Shown piece by piece: positions 47,064 through 56,211 of a stretch of 64,000 bases of DNA. A program made the position numbers and the translations under genes. The notes beneath the pieces are model-generated. The model ran no database searches. It had not been told where the DNA came from and was given only the letters and a program-made list of their open reading frames with translations. The stretch's first letter is position 1. Each line of letters starts with the position of its first letter. The DNA comes from Petrimonas mucosa. GTDB taxonomy: Bacteria; Bacteroidota; Bacteroidia; Bacteroidales; Dysgonomonadaceae. The stretch lies in contig NZ_LT608328.1 of NCBI RefSeq assembly GCF_900095795.1, positions 1,419,001 to 1,483,000 on the forward strand, written 5' to 3'.

Positions 47064-48500
47064 TTACAGCCCCAGCAGGAACTGTTCAATGGCACTCCTC
47101 ACCTCGGGACGGGTGCCGTTGAACTTGTTTACCATCACGGCAAACCCGTATTGCCTGTTCCCGTCGATCAGGTATCCCGCATAACATTGAACCCCACCAA
47201 TGCTTCCACTCTTGGCCATTACCTTGCCATTAAGGCGGGTAACCCGCAGGAAATTTTGCAGCGTTCCTTCTTGTCCTGCTTTAGGTAGCGATTGGAAGAA
47301 GGCCGTGGAGCAATCGCTTCGGTTGTGCATGTAAACCAGCAGGTCGGTCAAGAACCGTGCACTCACCGCGTTCTGTGGCGCCAGCCCACACCCGTCGTGC
47401 ATGTGGAGCGGGGCAGTGTCCATCCCTTTTTGCTTCCAATGTTCCAAGGTTTGCTCGATCCCCTCCTCGAGGGCATCGGCATATAGGTCGCTGTTACCGT
47501 ATCGACCGATGGTGCGAATCAGGTGCTCCGCGTAGTGGTTGTTGCTCTCCATGTTCACCTCACGAATGATCTCTTTCAAAGGGCGGGACACTTGGGTAAA
47601 GAGCACGTTGCCCACGCGGTAGGGAACCGGTTGCCCGCTCGAGCGATTCCGGGAAAGGTAATCCACCCGGGAGGTTTCCACTTTCACTATTCGGTATCCC
47701 GTGCGCTTCAAGTGATCAGCCAACGTTTCTCCTACCAACAGCCCGGGATCGGGAATATCCCCTTTGATGCTGAACTCGGTTCTCCCGCCCGGGATATCTC
47801 CCCGTAGCGATCGTTCGTACGAGAAGGGGACGCCGTAGATATAGCCATTATCACGGCCCGTGGTGTTGAAGGAAAGTGAATTTTGAAAGGTAAGCCCTTT
47901 AATCTCCGGTTCCGTGCGTAAGATGCGCGGGGGATTGTTCCGGTCGGTGGTATTAAATACCAGTCGATAGCTGTTATCATAAATGCTGATGCCATAGGCA
48001 CCCGGCGCGTAGTAGTTACCGATATCGATCCATGTCCACTCCGGAGAAATTCCGTTATATCCAAACAAGTTATCCACCACGTAGATAGAATATTCTTTGT
48101 CTGCAGGGAGACTCTTTTTCAGCGCTTCCACCCCGTTAATAAAAAAAGCGTCGGGATTTTCCGGAAACACCTCGCTGCCCAGCGTGGGGTCGCCCGTACC
48201 GATCACCAATATCCGAGAGGGGTCATCCGCGTCGATCGCGATCTCGGTCTTGTACCGGTAGTTCTCCCCCAGTACTTCCAGGGCTGTTGCGGCGGTAATC
48301 AACTTGAGCACCGATGCCGGGGTAAGCGATTTCTCCTCGTCGTACGCGGCAATACTTTTTCCACTCTCCAACTCCACCACCGAGACACCCACCGACGCGT
48401 GTTTCAATGCCGGGTTATTGATAAATCGTTGCAACGCCGTTTGTGGATAAATAAATCCGGCTAGAAATAGGAAAAGAAGGGAAAAGATATATCTATTCAT
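47064..48500 (-). CDS. dacB: D-alanyl-D-alanine carboxypeptidase/endopeptidase (PBP4 class)
   Basis: A 478-residue periplasmic class C penicillin-binding protein that trims or cuts peptidoglycan cross-links. It has a signal peptide (FSLLFLFLAGFIYPQ), the SxxK motif S63-V-L-K66, SNN in VNMESNNHYAEH and KSG in MAKSGSIGGVQ. The large insert between SxxK and SNN is usual for this class. It starts at 48500 and ends convergent with the GH43 gene. Penicillin binding is expected from the motifs. Confidence 0.93.
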   Translation of the reverse strand: MNRYIFSLLFLFLAGFIYPQTALQRFINNPALKHASVGVSVVELESGKSIAAYDEEKSLTPASVLKLITAATALEVLGENYRYKTEIAIDADDPSRILVIGTGDPTLGSEVFPENPDAFFINGVEALKKSLPADKEYSIYVVDNLFGYNGISPEWTWIDIGNYYAPGAYGISIYDNSYRLVFNTTDRNNPPRILRTEPEIKGLTFQNSLSFNTTGRDNGYIYGVPFSYERSLRGDIPGGRTEFSIKGDIPDPGLLVGETLADHLKRTGYRIVKVETSRVDYLSRNRSSGQPVPYRVGNVLFTQVSRPLKEIIREVNMESNNHYAEHLIRTIGRYGNSDLYADALEEGIEQTLEHWKQKGMDTAPLHMHDGCGLAPQNAVSARFLTDLLVYMHNRSDCSTAFFQSLPKAGQEGTLQNFLRVTRLNGKVMAKSGSIGGVQCYAGYLIDGNRQYGFAVMVNKFNGTRPEVRSAIEQFLLGL

Positions 48501-48517
48501 ACCTACTCTTTTTCTGA

Positions 48518-48670
48518 TTACTCTTGCTCTCCAATAGTTAAATAGTTTGAGATTATCTTGTTAATACAGATGTTATTATCGCGATCTATGTCGTAAATGA
48601 TATACCACGTGGTATTCGGGTTACGACGGTAACGATGAACTTTTAATGCTTGCTGACTATAAAATACCAT
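48518..48670 (-). CDS. Short RelE/ParE-like toxin remnant
   Basis: A 50-residue frame (ATG 48670, stop 48518) overlaps the end of the antitoxin-like gene by 14 bases. It reads like the C-terminal half of a RelE/ParE-type toxin: VHRYRRNPNTTWYIIYDIDR followed by INKIISNYL. Toxins of this fold usually have 85-105 residues, so the N-terminal helices are missing. The overlap with the upstream gene is normal for toxin-antitoxin pairs. Probably an inactive toxin; the family call is by resemblance only. Confidence 0.4.
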   Translation of the reverse strand: MVFYSQQALKVHRYRRNPNTTWYIIYDIDRDNNICINKIISNYLTIGEQE

Positions 48671-48911
48671 GTTTTTCACAAAACTTACGGGTATCCTCGA
48701 CTGCTTTCTCCCAAAACTCTTCGGAGGTCATATAACCCGGTGGAGGAGTTTTGGTCGTGGTAGATGGTTGAATTCGTCTATAAGCTTCCACGGATTCTTC
48801 AACCGCGGAGATGTCACTCTCGAAGGTAACTTCATCCGGGAACTGTTTTAAATATTCCACAATCTCCCTTCCTTCGGACGATGTGATATCGATGATAACT
48901 TTTACTTTCAT
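48657..48911 (-). CDS. Antitoxin-like small protein
   Basis: An 84-residue protein. The N-terminus (MKVKVIIDITSSEGREIVEY) resembles small antitoxins of Bacteroidales in which a short beta strand and helix precede a toxin-binding tail (PPPGYMTSEEFWEKAVEDT). It is followed, with overlap, by a short toxin-like frame, the usual antitoxin-toxin order. A related gene lies at 49134-49364 on the same strand. Function is inferred from size, order and motif; I recognise no named family. Confidence 0.55.
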   Translation of the reverse strand: MKVKVIIDITSSEGREIVEYLKQFPDEVTFESDISAVEESVEAYRRIQPSTTTKTPPPGYMTSEEFWEKAVEDTRKFCEKHGIL

Positions 48912-49133
48912 AATCCCCTCCTATTTTATGCCTGTGAGCTACAAGTATATGAATATCTTGCCAATGTGGCAAAGAAAATGGTCGTGAGGAAAGAAGCGGT
49001 TACTGTTTGGATTCTTGTTTGCGGGTAAATTTAATCGGCAACTTACCCATGGAAGTGTCCGCCATTCCTTTCACATCTTTCTTTTCCTTCCAGATGATTA
49101 CTTTCACATTTTCTTCGACAAACACTGTAGTTG

Positions 49134-49364
49134 TCAGTTTATATTATGTTTTGCGGCTAATTCGCGTAAATCGGTGTCGCATAATTCACTCAGTTTATCT
49201 ACTCCTTTCTCATACACCTCTTCCCAATCGTGCCATTCACCGGAAGTCTCTTCCGGCAATGGATATTTAAGTTTGACGACTCTTTTGTTTTGCAGTTCTT
49301 TCACGATCTTACGTCCGGCAGGGCGCGATACATCAATGGTTGCTATTACTTTATGGTTGCTCAT
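49134..49364 (-). CDS. Antitoxin-like small protein, paralogue
   Basis: A 76-residue protein with the same plan as the gene at 48657: a strand with IATIDVSRPAGRKIVKELQN, then a polar tail with EEVYEKGVDKLSELC. Both share the phrase (S/A)xGR(E/K)IV near residue 15 and a C-terminal KH(G/N)I, so they look like duplicated antitoxins. A partner toxin is not visible after it; only a 41-codon GTG frame (49000-49125) follows. Its first codons overlap a possible small membrane-protein gene on the plus strand. Confidence 0.5.
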   Translation of the reverse strand: MSNHKVIATIDVSRPAGRKIVKELQNKRVVKLKYPLPEETSGEWHDWEEVYEKGVDKLSELCDTDLRELAAKHNIN

Positions 49365-49649
49365 TTCAAACTTATCTTATTCATTCTCATTGACGTGGCG
49401 ATGGTATTTGCCGTCGCCCTGATGGTGGCGTTGGTAATGCACATGGGCATGTCGGAATTCTTCAGCGGGGAAGACTTCACGATCATAAAAAATCCCGGGA
49501 AGGACAACATGGAAATCATCACCCGGGAAGGGAATGAAATCAACAGCTACACTCCCTCCGAAGACCAGTCGTCATCGGGGCAAAAAGGGAAGCGGGTAGG
49601 GATCGAATACGAGTTGGAGAACGGCGAGATTATTTACGTGCCGGAATAA
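49353..49649 (+). CDS. Possible small membrane protein
   Basis: A 98-residue frame from an ATG at 49353, with one hydrophobic segment (LILFILIDVAMVFAVALMVA) followed by a polar tail (GEDFTIIKNPGKDNMEIITR) that ends in ELENGEIIYVPE. Codon use in the tail looks coding. The start is uncertain: it overlaps the divergent antitoxin-like gene by 12 bases, and GTG 49393 or ATG 49399 are alternatives. The last 16 bases overlap the convergent FKBP gene. Family unknown. Confidence 0.45.
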   Translation: MVAHFKLILFILIDVAMVFAVALMVALVMHMGMSEFFSGEDFTIIKNPGKDNMEIITREGNEINSYTPSEDQSSSGQKGKRVGIEYELENGEIIYVPE

Positions 49650-50224
49650 CCCTGTTGCCGCACGATATCCACCAGTTCAATTTCGAATGCCAGGGTGGTA
49701 TAGGGGCGGATAGTGCCACTTTGGCTTGCCCCGTAGCCCATGTTCCAAGGAATCCAAATCTCCCATTTGTCGCCCACCTCCATGTGTTGGAGAGCGGTAC
49801 TGAAGCCGTCGATCAGTTCGTTGCCCACATTGAAGGTTCGGGGAATATTGTTCCCGACTCCGTTGTTGTCGGCAGTCGAGTCAAAGATCACCTTGTTCCT
49901 GACAAGGTTTCCATCACCGTCGATGTAGGTATCCTCCCGGTTCCAGTCATTCTTGTACCAACCGGTATACCGCACACTTACCGTGTCGGAAAAATAGGGT
50001 CTCTCTCCCGTATTCCCGTCAACCAGCTCCTTGTACATGATATGACCGTTTGCAGACTGCGATGTGATCTTGGTGTAGGCGGGGTCTGCGGTGATCTTGG
50101 CAAACTGGGCTTCGTTGGCCAGCTTGTAGGCTTCGTCGATGGGATCCTCATCGTCGTTGCAGGAGATGAGGAGACAGGCGGCAAACAGCCCTAACAAAAG
50201 ATATAGTTTTGTCTTCATTTTCAT
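49634..50224 (-). CDS. FKBP-type peptidyl-prolyl isomerase lipoprotein
   Basis: A 196-residue lipoprotein (lipobox LLISC, about residue 22) with a C-terminal FKBP domain that speeds cis-trans prolyl isomerisation of exported proteins. FKBP features are DTVSVRYTGWYKN, VIFDSTADN (the usual FDSS site), LIDGFSTALQHMEVGDKWEI and IPWNMGYG. The helical stretch after the lipobox (EDPIDEAYKLANEAQFAKI) is common in Bacteroidales members. It is probably held in the periplasm or on the outer membrane. It lies 54 bases downstream of glyS on the same strand. Confidence 0.9.
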   Translation of the reverse strand: MKMKTKLYLLLGLFAACLLISCNDDEDPIDEAYKLANEAQFAKITADPAYTKITSQSANGHIMYKELVDGNTGERPYFSDTVSVRYTGWYKNDWNREDTYIDGDGNLVRNKVIFDSTADNNGVGNNIPRTFNVGNELIDGFSTALQHMEVGDKWEIWIPWNMGYGASQSGTIRPYTTLAFEIELVDIVRQQGYSGT

Positions 50225-50278
50225 TTTTCTGGACTTTTATCTCAATGGGTACGAATCGGCCATGGCCAGACCAATTGA

Positions 50279-51820
50279 TCAGGCTAGTTTTTTCAGTAAC
50301 TGTTTTATATCGGTCTTGAGTGAGATCTCTTTTTCAATTTCGTCGATGGTGACCCGTTTCTGCTCCATCGTATCCCGGTCGCGCACCGTAACGGTATTGT
50401 CGGCCAGCGTCTGGTGGTCGATGGTGACACAGTAGGGAGTGCCAATGGCATCCTGACGGCGGTAACGCCTTCCGATGCTGTCCTTCTCGTCGTACTGGCA
50501 GGCGAAACTGAACTTCAACGCATTCATGATCTCGGTTGCTTTTTCCGGCAATCCATCTTTTTTCACCAGGGGCAATACGGCCAGTTTCACGGGCGCAAGG
50601 GCTGCCGGAATCTTCAGTACCACGCGGGTTTCTCCTCCCTCCAGCTGCTCTTCGCAATAGGCGCTGCTGATTACTGAAAGGAACATCCTGTCCACGCCGA
50701 TGGAGGTCTCCACTACGTAGGGGACGTAGGAGGTGTTGAGCTCCGGATCAAAGTACTGCATCTTCTTGCCCGAGTATTTTTCGTGTTGACTCAGGTCGAA
50801 ATCGGTGCGGGAGTGGATACCTTCCACCTCCTTGAACCCGAAGGGCATGCGAAACTCGATATCGGTAGCGGCATTGGCGTAGTGCGCCAGCTTGTCGTGA
50901 TCGTGGTACTGATAATTCTCATCCCCGAAACCGAGAGCCTTGTGCCATTTCAGCCGCTCTTGCTTCCAGTATTCAAACCATTGGAGTTCGGTGCCCGGAG
51001 CGACAAAAAACTGCATCTCCATCTGTTCGAACTCACGCATGCGGAAGATAAACTGCCGGGCCACAATCTCGTTGCGGAAGGCTTTGCCGATCTGTGCGAT
51101 GCCGAAGGGAATCTTCATCCTTCCGGTTTTCTGCACGTTGAGGAAGTTGACGAAAATACCCTGTGCCGTTTCGGGGCGAAGGTATACCTTCATGGCGCCG
51201 TCGGCGGTTGATCCCATCTCGGTGGCGAACATCAGGTTGAACTGACGTACCTCCGTCCAGTTCCTGGTACCGCTTATCGGGCAGGCGATCTCGCAATCGA
51301 CGATGATTTGACGCAGCTCCTCGAGATTGCCATCGTTCAATGCCTTGGCAAACCGGGCATGAACCTCGTCCCGTCTCTTCTGGTTCTCCAATACCCGGGG
51401 ATTGGTCTGGCGAAACATTGTTTCGTCGAAGCTCTCGCCAAATCTGCGGGCTGCCTTTTCAACCTCCTTGTCGATCTTCTCGTCGATTCGGGCCAGGTAC
51501 TCTTCAATCAATACATCGGCCCGGTATCGTTTCTTGCTATCCTTGTTGTCAATCAGCGGATCGTTGAAAGCATCCACGTGTCCCGAAGCTTTCCAGATGG
51601 TAGGGTGCATAAAGATGGCGGAATCGATCCCAACCACGTTCTCATGCAGCAGGGTCATGCTGTCCCACCAATATTTTTTGATGTTGTTTTTCAGTTCAAC
51701 GCCCAGTTGTCCGTAATCGTATACAGCCCCCAGGCCGTCATAGATTTCACTTGAGGGAAAAACAAAACCGTACTCTTTGCAGTGCGATACAATCTTCTTA
51801 AAAACGTCTTCTTGTGCCAT
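50279..51820 (-). CDS. glyS: Glycyl-tRNA synthetase
   Basis: A 513-residue class II aminoacyl-tRNA synthetase of the alpha2 (single-chain) type that charges tRNA-Gly. It starts with FKKIVSHCKEYGFVFPSSEI (motif 1 area), has LRPETAQGIFVNFLN around residue 220 and motif 2 in FRNEIVARQFIFRMREFEQM. The C-terminal anticodon-binding domain includes PVKLAVLPLVKKDGLPEKA. The enzyme is of normal length. Other databases may call this gene glyQS. It starts at the ATG at 51820 and diverges from the flippase gene. Confidence 0.96.
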   Translation of the reverse strand: MAQEDVFKKIVSHCKEYGFVFPSSEIYDGLGAVYDYGQLGVELKNNIKKYWWDSMTLLHENVVGIDSAIFMHPTIWKASGHVDAFNDPLIDNKDSKKRYRADVLIEEYLARIDEKIDKEVEKAARRFGESFDETMFRQTNPRVLENQKRRDEVHARFAKALNDGNLEELRQIIVDCEIACPISGTRNWTEVRQFNLMFATEMGSTADGAMKVYLRPETAQGIFVNFLNVQKTGRMKIPFGIAQIGKAFRNEIVARQFIFRMREFEQMEMQFFVAPGTELQWFEYWKQERLKWHKALGFGDENYQYHDHDKLAHYANAATDIEFRMPFGFKEVEGIHSRTDFDLSQHEKYSGKKMQYFDPELNTSYVPYVVETSIGVDRMFLSVISSAYCEEQLEGGETRVVLKIPAALAPVKLAVLPLVKKDGLPEKATEIMNALKFSFACQYDEKDSIGRRYRRQDAIGTPYCVTIDHQTLADNTVTVRDRDTMEQKRVTIDEIEKEISLKTDIKQLLKKLA

Positions 51821-51940
51821 AAATCAGATTTCCTCAATAAAGCTACAAAGTAAACGGTTTTTTTCGAAATTAGGAACCTTATGCCATTTAAAAGATGTAT
51901 AATTATGGTTCAAGCGGACAAACGAAAACCTAATTTTATG

Positions 51941-51948
51941 TACATTTG
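51941..51948 (+). promoter_or_regulatory. -7 box of the flippase gene
   Basis: TACATTTG, a TAnnTTTG match, lies 22 bases before the ATG at 51971. It falls inside a longer frame beginning at 51881, which argues for the shorter protein. Confidence 0.5.
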
Positions 51949-51970
51949 CTGGAACTTTCAAAAAAATGAT

Positions 51971-53494
51971 ATGTCGGGTGGAATGAAAACCCTTGCCAGG
52001 GAGACTGTAATCTATGGCGGCACTACCATAATCCAGCGGTCGTTGAGTTGGTTTTTGGCGCTTTTTTGGACCTATTACCTGCCTTCACAGGCGGATATGG
52101 GGATTGTGAACAACTTCTACGCCTGGATTGCGTTGTTTCTGGTCATCTTGATCTACGGTCTGGAGACCGGTTTTTTCCGGTTTGCCAACAAGCAGGAGGA
52201 GAGTCCCGACAAGGTCTTTTCCACTGCCATTACCAGTCTGAGCGCTACGACGCTTCTGTTTGTCGCCCTGACGCTACTCTTCCTGTACCCGGTTTCCCGT
52301 GGATTGAACATGGGGGAGAAGCCGCACTATATTGTGATGATGGTTTTCATTATCGCGCTCGATGTCTTTGGAGCCATCCCTTTTGCCTACCTGCGGTATA
52401 AAAATCGTCCGGTCAGGTTTGCGGCCATCAAGCTCTCCAATATTGTCATCACGATCTTGTTGAACCTCTTTTTCTTCCTCGTGATGCCATTGCTTGACGC
52501 CAGGTACCCCGGTGCGTTCGGCTGGTACCGGATTGAGAATAGTGTGGAGTATATCCTGATTGCAAATTTGGTCGCCTCTTTCGTCCAGACGTTGCTGGTC
52601 TTTTCGCAGGTCAGGATCAGGTACCAGTGGGGAGGGTTACCCCTGTTGAAGCGGATGTTACAATACTCCTTGCCGCTGCTGATCCTGGGTGTTGCCGGGA
52701 TATTGAACCAGAATGCCGCCATTATTCTTTTCCCTGAAATCTATCCCGACGCCACTCCCGGGAAACTGGAGGCTTATCGGGAACTCGGAATCTACAGTGC
52801 TTCAATGAAGATTGCGATCATCCTGATCGTGATGACACAGGCGTTCCGATATGCTTTCGAACCGTTTATCTTTGCAAAAAGCAACGATGGCGGAGACAAC
52901 AAGAGGGCTTATGCCGATGTCACCCGCTATTTCATAATTTTCGGCCTCTTTGTGGTACTGGCTGTCATGGGGTATATGGATATCATCAAGTACCTGATAA
53001 AGTCGACCTATCACGCAGGGCTGACCGTGGTGCCGATCGTCATGATGGGTGAACTCTTTTTTGGTGTCTATTTCAACCTCTCGTTGTGGTATAAACTGAC
53101 CGACAAGACGCAATGGGGAGCCTACATGTCGCTCATGGGGCTGGTAATCACCTTGGCAATCAATATCCTGTTTATCCCCTCATACAGCTATATGGCTTGC
53201 GCCTGGGCATCATTCTTTGCCAATCTGGTAATGATGATCGTCTCCTACCTGCTGGGTCAGAAACACTATCCGATTAAGTACGACCTGAAATATGCTGCCC
53301 TCTTCTTCTCGGTTTCAATGCTCTTCCTGGCGGTGATACTGCTGGGGTTCATATATGTGGAAAATATTTGGATACGTTTGACTGTCAATACGATATTGAT
53401 TGTTGCATACGTGGTTCTTGCGCTTAAGAAGGGATTCCCGGCAGGAATATTGGGCCGGGCACCGGTCATTGGAAAATTTATTAATATTAAATAG
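51971..53494 (+). CDS. Polysaccharide flippase-like membrane protein (MOP superfamily)
   Basis: A 507-residue integral membrane protein with about 12-14 hydrophobic segments, resembling Wzx-type lipid-linked oligosaccharide flippases. The N-terminus MKTLARETVIYGGTTIIQRS is typical of this subgroup, as are YGLETGFFRFANKQ and the loop ELGIYSASMKIAIILIVMTQ. It would move undecaprenyl-linked sugars across the inner membrane for a surface glycan. The ATG at 51971 fits both the conserved start and a promoter box. It lies just before an S46 peptidase gene, with only 6 bases between; the two may share a transcript. Confidence 0.85.
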   Translation: MSGGMKTLARETVIYGGTTIIQRSLSWFLALFWTYYLPSQADMGIVNNFYAWIALFLVILIYGLETGFFRFANKQEESPDKVFSTAITSLSATTLLFVALTLLFLYPVSRGLNMGEKPHYIVMMVFIIALDVFGAIPFAYLRYKNRPVRFAAIKLSNIVITILLNLFFFLVMPLLDARYPGAFGWYRIENSVEYILIANLVASFVQTLLVFSQVRIRYQWGGLPLLKRMLQYSLPLLILGVAGILNQNAAIILFPEIYPDATPGKLEAYRELGIYSASMKIAIILIVMTQAFRYAFEPFIFAKSNDGGDNKRAYADVTRYFIIFGLFVVLAVMGYMDIIKYLIKSTYHAGLTVVPIVMMGELFFGVYFNLSLWYKLTDKTQWGAYMSLMGLVITLAINILFIPSYSYMACAWASFFANLVMMIVSYLLGQKHYPIKYDLKYAALFFSVSMLFLAVILLGFIYVENIWIRLTVNTILIVAYVVLALKKGFPAGILGRAPVIGKFINIK

Positions 53495-53500
53495 TTGATT

Positions 53501-55630
53501 ATGAGAAAATTATTCTTGTTTTTCCTCCTTTCTCTTATTGCGGTCTCTTGGGTGAAAGCCGATGAAGGCATGTGGCTCTTGAAAGAGCTGAACAGAGAAA
53601 GTGTGGCGCGAATGAAAGAGCTGGGATTCACCTTCCCGGTCAATAAACTCTATGACGAGAAAAATGCTTCGCTGAAGGATGCCGTGGTGATATTCGGTGG
53701 CGGATGTTCGGGCGTGGCGGTATCGGACAAGGGGCTGATATTCACCAACCATCACTGCGGATATGGGGCCATCCAGAAACTGAGCTCGGTTGAGGCAGAC
53801 TACCTGAAGAACGGGTTCAAGGCCGACAATCAGCAACAGGAGTTGTATGCCGATGGGCTGACCGTCTCTTTCCTGCGCAGCATGGAGGAGGTGACTGACC
53901 AGATCCTGCCGAAGGTCCCGATGGTGCTGAGCGAGGTGCAACGTGAACAGGCGATCGACTCAATTTCGGACGAACTGCTCCGGCAATATGACAACGATCC
54001 CTTTACATCTGCACGGATCATTCCCTTTTATTCGGGAAACAAATATTACAAGGTGGTCTACGATGTCTTCCGCGATATCCGGTTGGTGGTTACCCCGCCA
54101 TCGTCGGTGGGAAAGTATGGCGGCGATACCGACAACTGGATGTGGCCCCGCCACACGGGCGACTTCTCGGTGTTCCGCGTCTATGCCGACAGGAACAACA
54201 AGCCTGCCAAGTATAGTGTCGATAACGTACCGTACAGGCCAAAGTATGTGGTGCCGGTCTCCTTGGGAGGCGTGAAGGAGGGCGATTATGCCATGACCAT
54301 CGGTTACCCGGGAAGTACACAACGTTATCTCTCCTCGTTCGGGATAGCACAACAGATGGAATCGGAGAACAAGCCCCGCATCGAGGTACGCGGAGCCAAA
54401 CAGGATATCTGGTGGGATGCCATGACAAAGAATGACACCATCCGGTTGAAATATGCCAACAAGTATGCAGGAAGCTCCAACTACTGGAAAAACTCGATGG
54501 GAATGAACGAAGCGCTCGTGAAACTCGACGTGCTGGCGCAGAAGCGGCAATTGGAGAAACGGTTGTCGGACTGGATCAACAGCAACGAGAAAAACCGGGC
54601 GAAATATGGTCATCTGCTGAAAACTCTGGAAGAGACCTACACCGGCTCCACCGATCTGGCCCGTTATACTACCTACTTCCTGGAGACCTTCAATAATGGG
54701 ATTGAGCTGATCCGTTTTGCAAATACCATCCTCCAGTTCGACATGGACGGGACGGAAGAGGACAAGAGCGAGTTTATCAACGACAGGATCATCGAGTCGT
54801 ACAAGAATTATGAACCCAAACTCGACCGGAAAGTGTTGCCTGTATTGATGCGACTTTACGAGCAGAGGGTCCCGGCGGAGTATCTGCCCGATATCTACAA
54901 TAAGATCAAGACGGAATTTGACGGGGATTACGACAAGTATGCCGACTGGTTATTTGCAAATTCGCAGTTTACCAATCTTCCCGACTTGATGAAGCTGCTG
55001 AAGAATGTAGATACGGAGACGTTGGTACAAGATCCGGCAATGGAGCTGGCCTTGTCCACAAAGGATATGGGTTACGAGATCACGGAACGGATGATGTCGG
55101 CCTACGAGAACATGATGCGGGGTGAACGGGAACTGATGGCTGCCCTGATGGAGATGGATTCGAAAAAGAACTTCTACCCCGATGCAACATTCACGCAACG
55201 GATGAGCTACGGTTCGGTGAAAGGCTACAAGCCACGCGACGGGGTATGGTACGACTACTATACTACCGAAAAGGGTGTGCTGGAGAAATATCGTGAGAAC
55301 GACCCCGAGTTTCACCTGGAGCCAAAGATTATCGAGGCCCTCAAAAAGAGGGATTTTGGAAGATATGGAGCCAAGGATGGAACGATGCGGGTGAACTTCC
55401 TCTCCGATAACGACATTACCGGTGGTAATTCGGGAAGTCCCGTATTTAACGGTAAGGCCGAACTGATCGGTCTGGCATTCGACGGAAACTGGGAAGCGTT
55501 GAGCGGCGACATTGTCTTCGAACCGGAGATGCAGCGTACCATCAGCGTGGATATCCGTTACGTGCTTTACACGATCGACAAGATCATGGAGGCGCCGCAT
55601 ATCGTGCGTGAATTGAATATTGTAAAGTAA
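53501..55630 (+). CDS. S46-family dipeptidyl-peptidase, DPP7-like
   Basis: A 709-residue periplasmic serine exopeptidase that releases dipeptides from peptide N-termini. It has a signal peptide (about 1-20, FLFFLLSLIAVSWVKA), the triad His in TNHHCGYGAI (84-85), an Asp in the GGDTDNWMWPRHTGDFSVFR region, and S644 in GGNSGSPVF. The N-terminal-amine-binding Trp-rich motif (NWMWPRHTG) is present. At Ser+18 there is G662 (FDGNW). Glycine there goes with DPP7-type preference for hydrophobic residues, while DPP11 has arginine and takes Asp/Glu. The ATG at 53501 is chosen over a TTG at 53495. Amino acid catabolism fits a proteolytic lifestyle. Confidence 0.93.
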   Translation: MRKLFLFFLLSLIAVSWVKADEGMWLLKELNRESVARMKELGFTFPVNKLYDEKNASLKDAVVIFGGGCSGVAVSDKGLIFTNHHCGYGAIQKLSSVEADYLKNGFKADNQQQELYADGLTVSFLRSMEEVTDQILPKVPMVLSEVQREQAIDSISDELLRQYDNDPFTSARIIPFYSGNKYYKVVYDVFRDIRLVVTPPSSVGKYGGDTDNWMWPRHTGDFSVFRVYADRNNKPAKYSVDNVPYRPKYVVPVSLGGVKEGDYAMTIGYPGSTQRYLSSFGIAQQMESENKPRIEVRGAKQDIWWDAMTKNDTIRLKYANKYAGSSNYWKNSMGMNEALVKLDVLAQKRQLEKRLSDWINSNEKNRAKYGHLLKTLEETYTGSTDLARYTTYFLETFNNGIELIRFANTILQFDMDGTEEDKSEFINDRIIESYKNYEPKLDRKVLPVLMRLYEQRVPAEYLPDIYNKIKTEFDGDYDKYADWLFANSQFTNLPDLMKLLKNVDTETLVQDPAMELALSTKDMGYEITERMMSAYENMMRGERELMAALMEMDSKKNFYPDATFTQRMSYGSVKGYKPRDGVWYDYYTTEKGVLEKYRENDPEFHLEPKIIEALKKRDFGRYGAKDGTMRVNFLSDNDITGGNSGSPVFNGKAELIGLAFDGNWEALSGDIVFEPEMQRTISVDIRYVLYTIDKIMEAPHIVRELNIVK

Positions 55631-55656
55631 CGAACGTCCCCTTAATATAAAGAGAA

Positions 55657-55685
55657 AAACCGGACGATCCACGATCGTCCGGTTT
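55657..55685. terminator. Bidirectional terminator between the S46 peptidase and mgsA
   Basis: A perfect 12-base stem (aaaccggacgat/atcgtccggttt) with a 5-base loop (ccacg). The T-rich end on the plus strand is short. The minus strand reads into ttttctcttt, so it can serve both convergent genes. Confidence 0.8.
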
Positions 55686-55720
55686 CCATTTCGTTGAGTC
55701 CGGTCTGTTTCCGGACTTAT

Positions 55721-56176
55721 TTATTCCGGTTTATTCCGGTCGAACTTTCTGTAGAGGGGTTCCATCGGCTTGTAGGTCTCATCGTCCCACAACGTGCTGG
55801 TGATCATCAGGTCGGCACTGTACCGGTTGCAGGCGATCGGCACATTGTGGATACGGCATTGACGCAGCAACATCATGATGTCGGCCTCGTGCGGTTGCGC
55901 ATTCAGGTCGTCAATCAGGAAAACAGCCATATCGATCTCCTTGCGTACCACCATGGCGGCAATCTCAGCATCACCACCCATCGGTCCGGAATTCATGCAG
56001 GTGATTTCGGGAAAGACTCCCTCCCTGTTCAATGCTTCACGAACCAACTTGCCGGTTGTTCCCGTGCAGACCAGGTGATGCTCCGCCAGAAAGTCGGAAT
56101 TGTAAATTACCCAGTCGACCATGTCTGCTTTTCGGTGATCGTGAGCCACCAGGGCAATGGTCAGTTTCTTTCTCAT
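55721..56176 (-). CDS. mgsA: Methylglyoxal synthase
   Basis: Converts dihydroxyacetone phosphate to methylglyoxal and phosphate, a bypass of lower glycolysis. The 151 residues contain TIALVAHDHRKADMVDW, GTTGKLVREA and MNSGPMGGDAEIAAMV; the aspartate of GGDAEIA is catalytic. The C-terminus has DDLNAQPHEADIMMLLRQCR. It lies 35 bases downstream of a phosphoglucomutase-type gene on the same strand. Confidence 0.95.
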   Translation of the reverse strand: MRKKLTIALVAHDHRKADMVDWVIYNSDFLAEHHLVCTGTTGKLVREALNREGVFPEITCMNSGPMGGDAEIAAMVVRKEIDMAVFLIDDLNAQPHEADIMMLLRQCRIHNVPIACNRYSADLMITSTLWDDETYKPMEPLYRKFDRNKPE

Positions 56177-56211
56177 TTCAATTTTTGTTTAGCGGTTATT
56201 GTTCAATCTCG

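Noticed and set aside
49000-49125. 41-codon GTG-started frame on the minus strand after the second antitoxin-like gene
   Set aside because: It sits where a toxin would, but it is too short, has no ATG and resembles no toxin I know.
48500-49650. New defence system
   Set aside because: Only small antitoxin-like proteins and a toxin remnant are present; there is no nuclease, ATPase or other effector.
51881-51970. 30-residue N-terminal extension of the flippase
   Set aside because: A -7 promoter box lies inside it and the conserved N-terminus begins at 51971.
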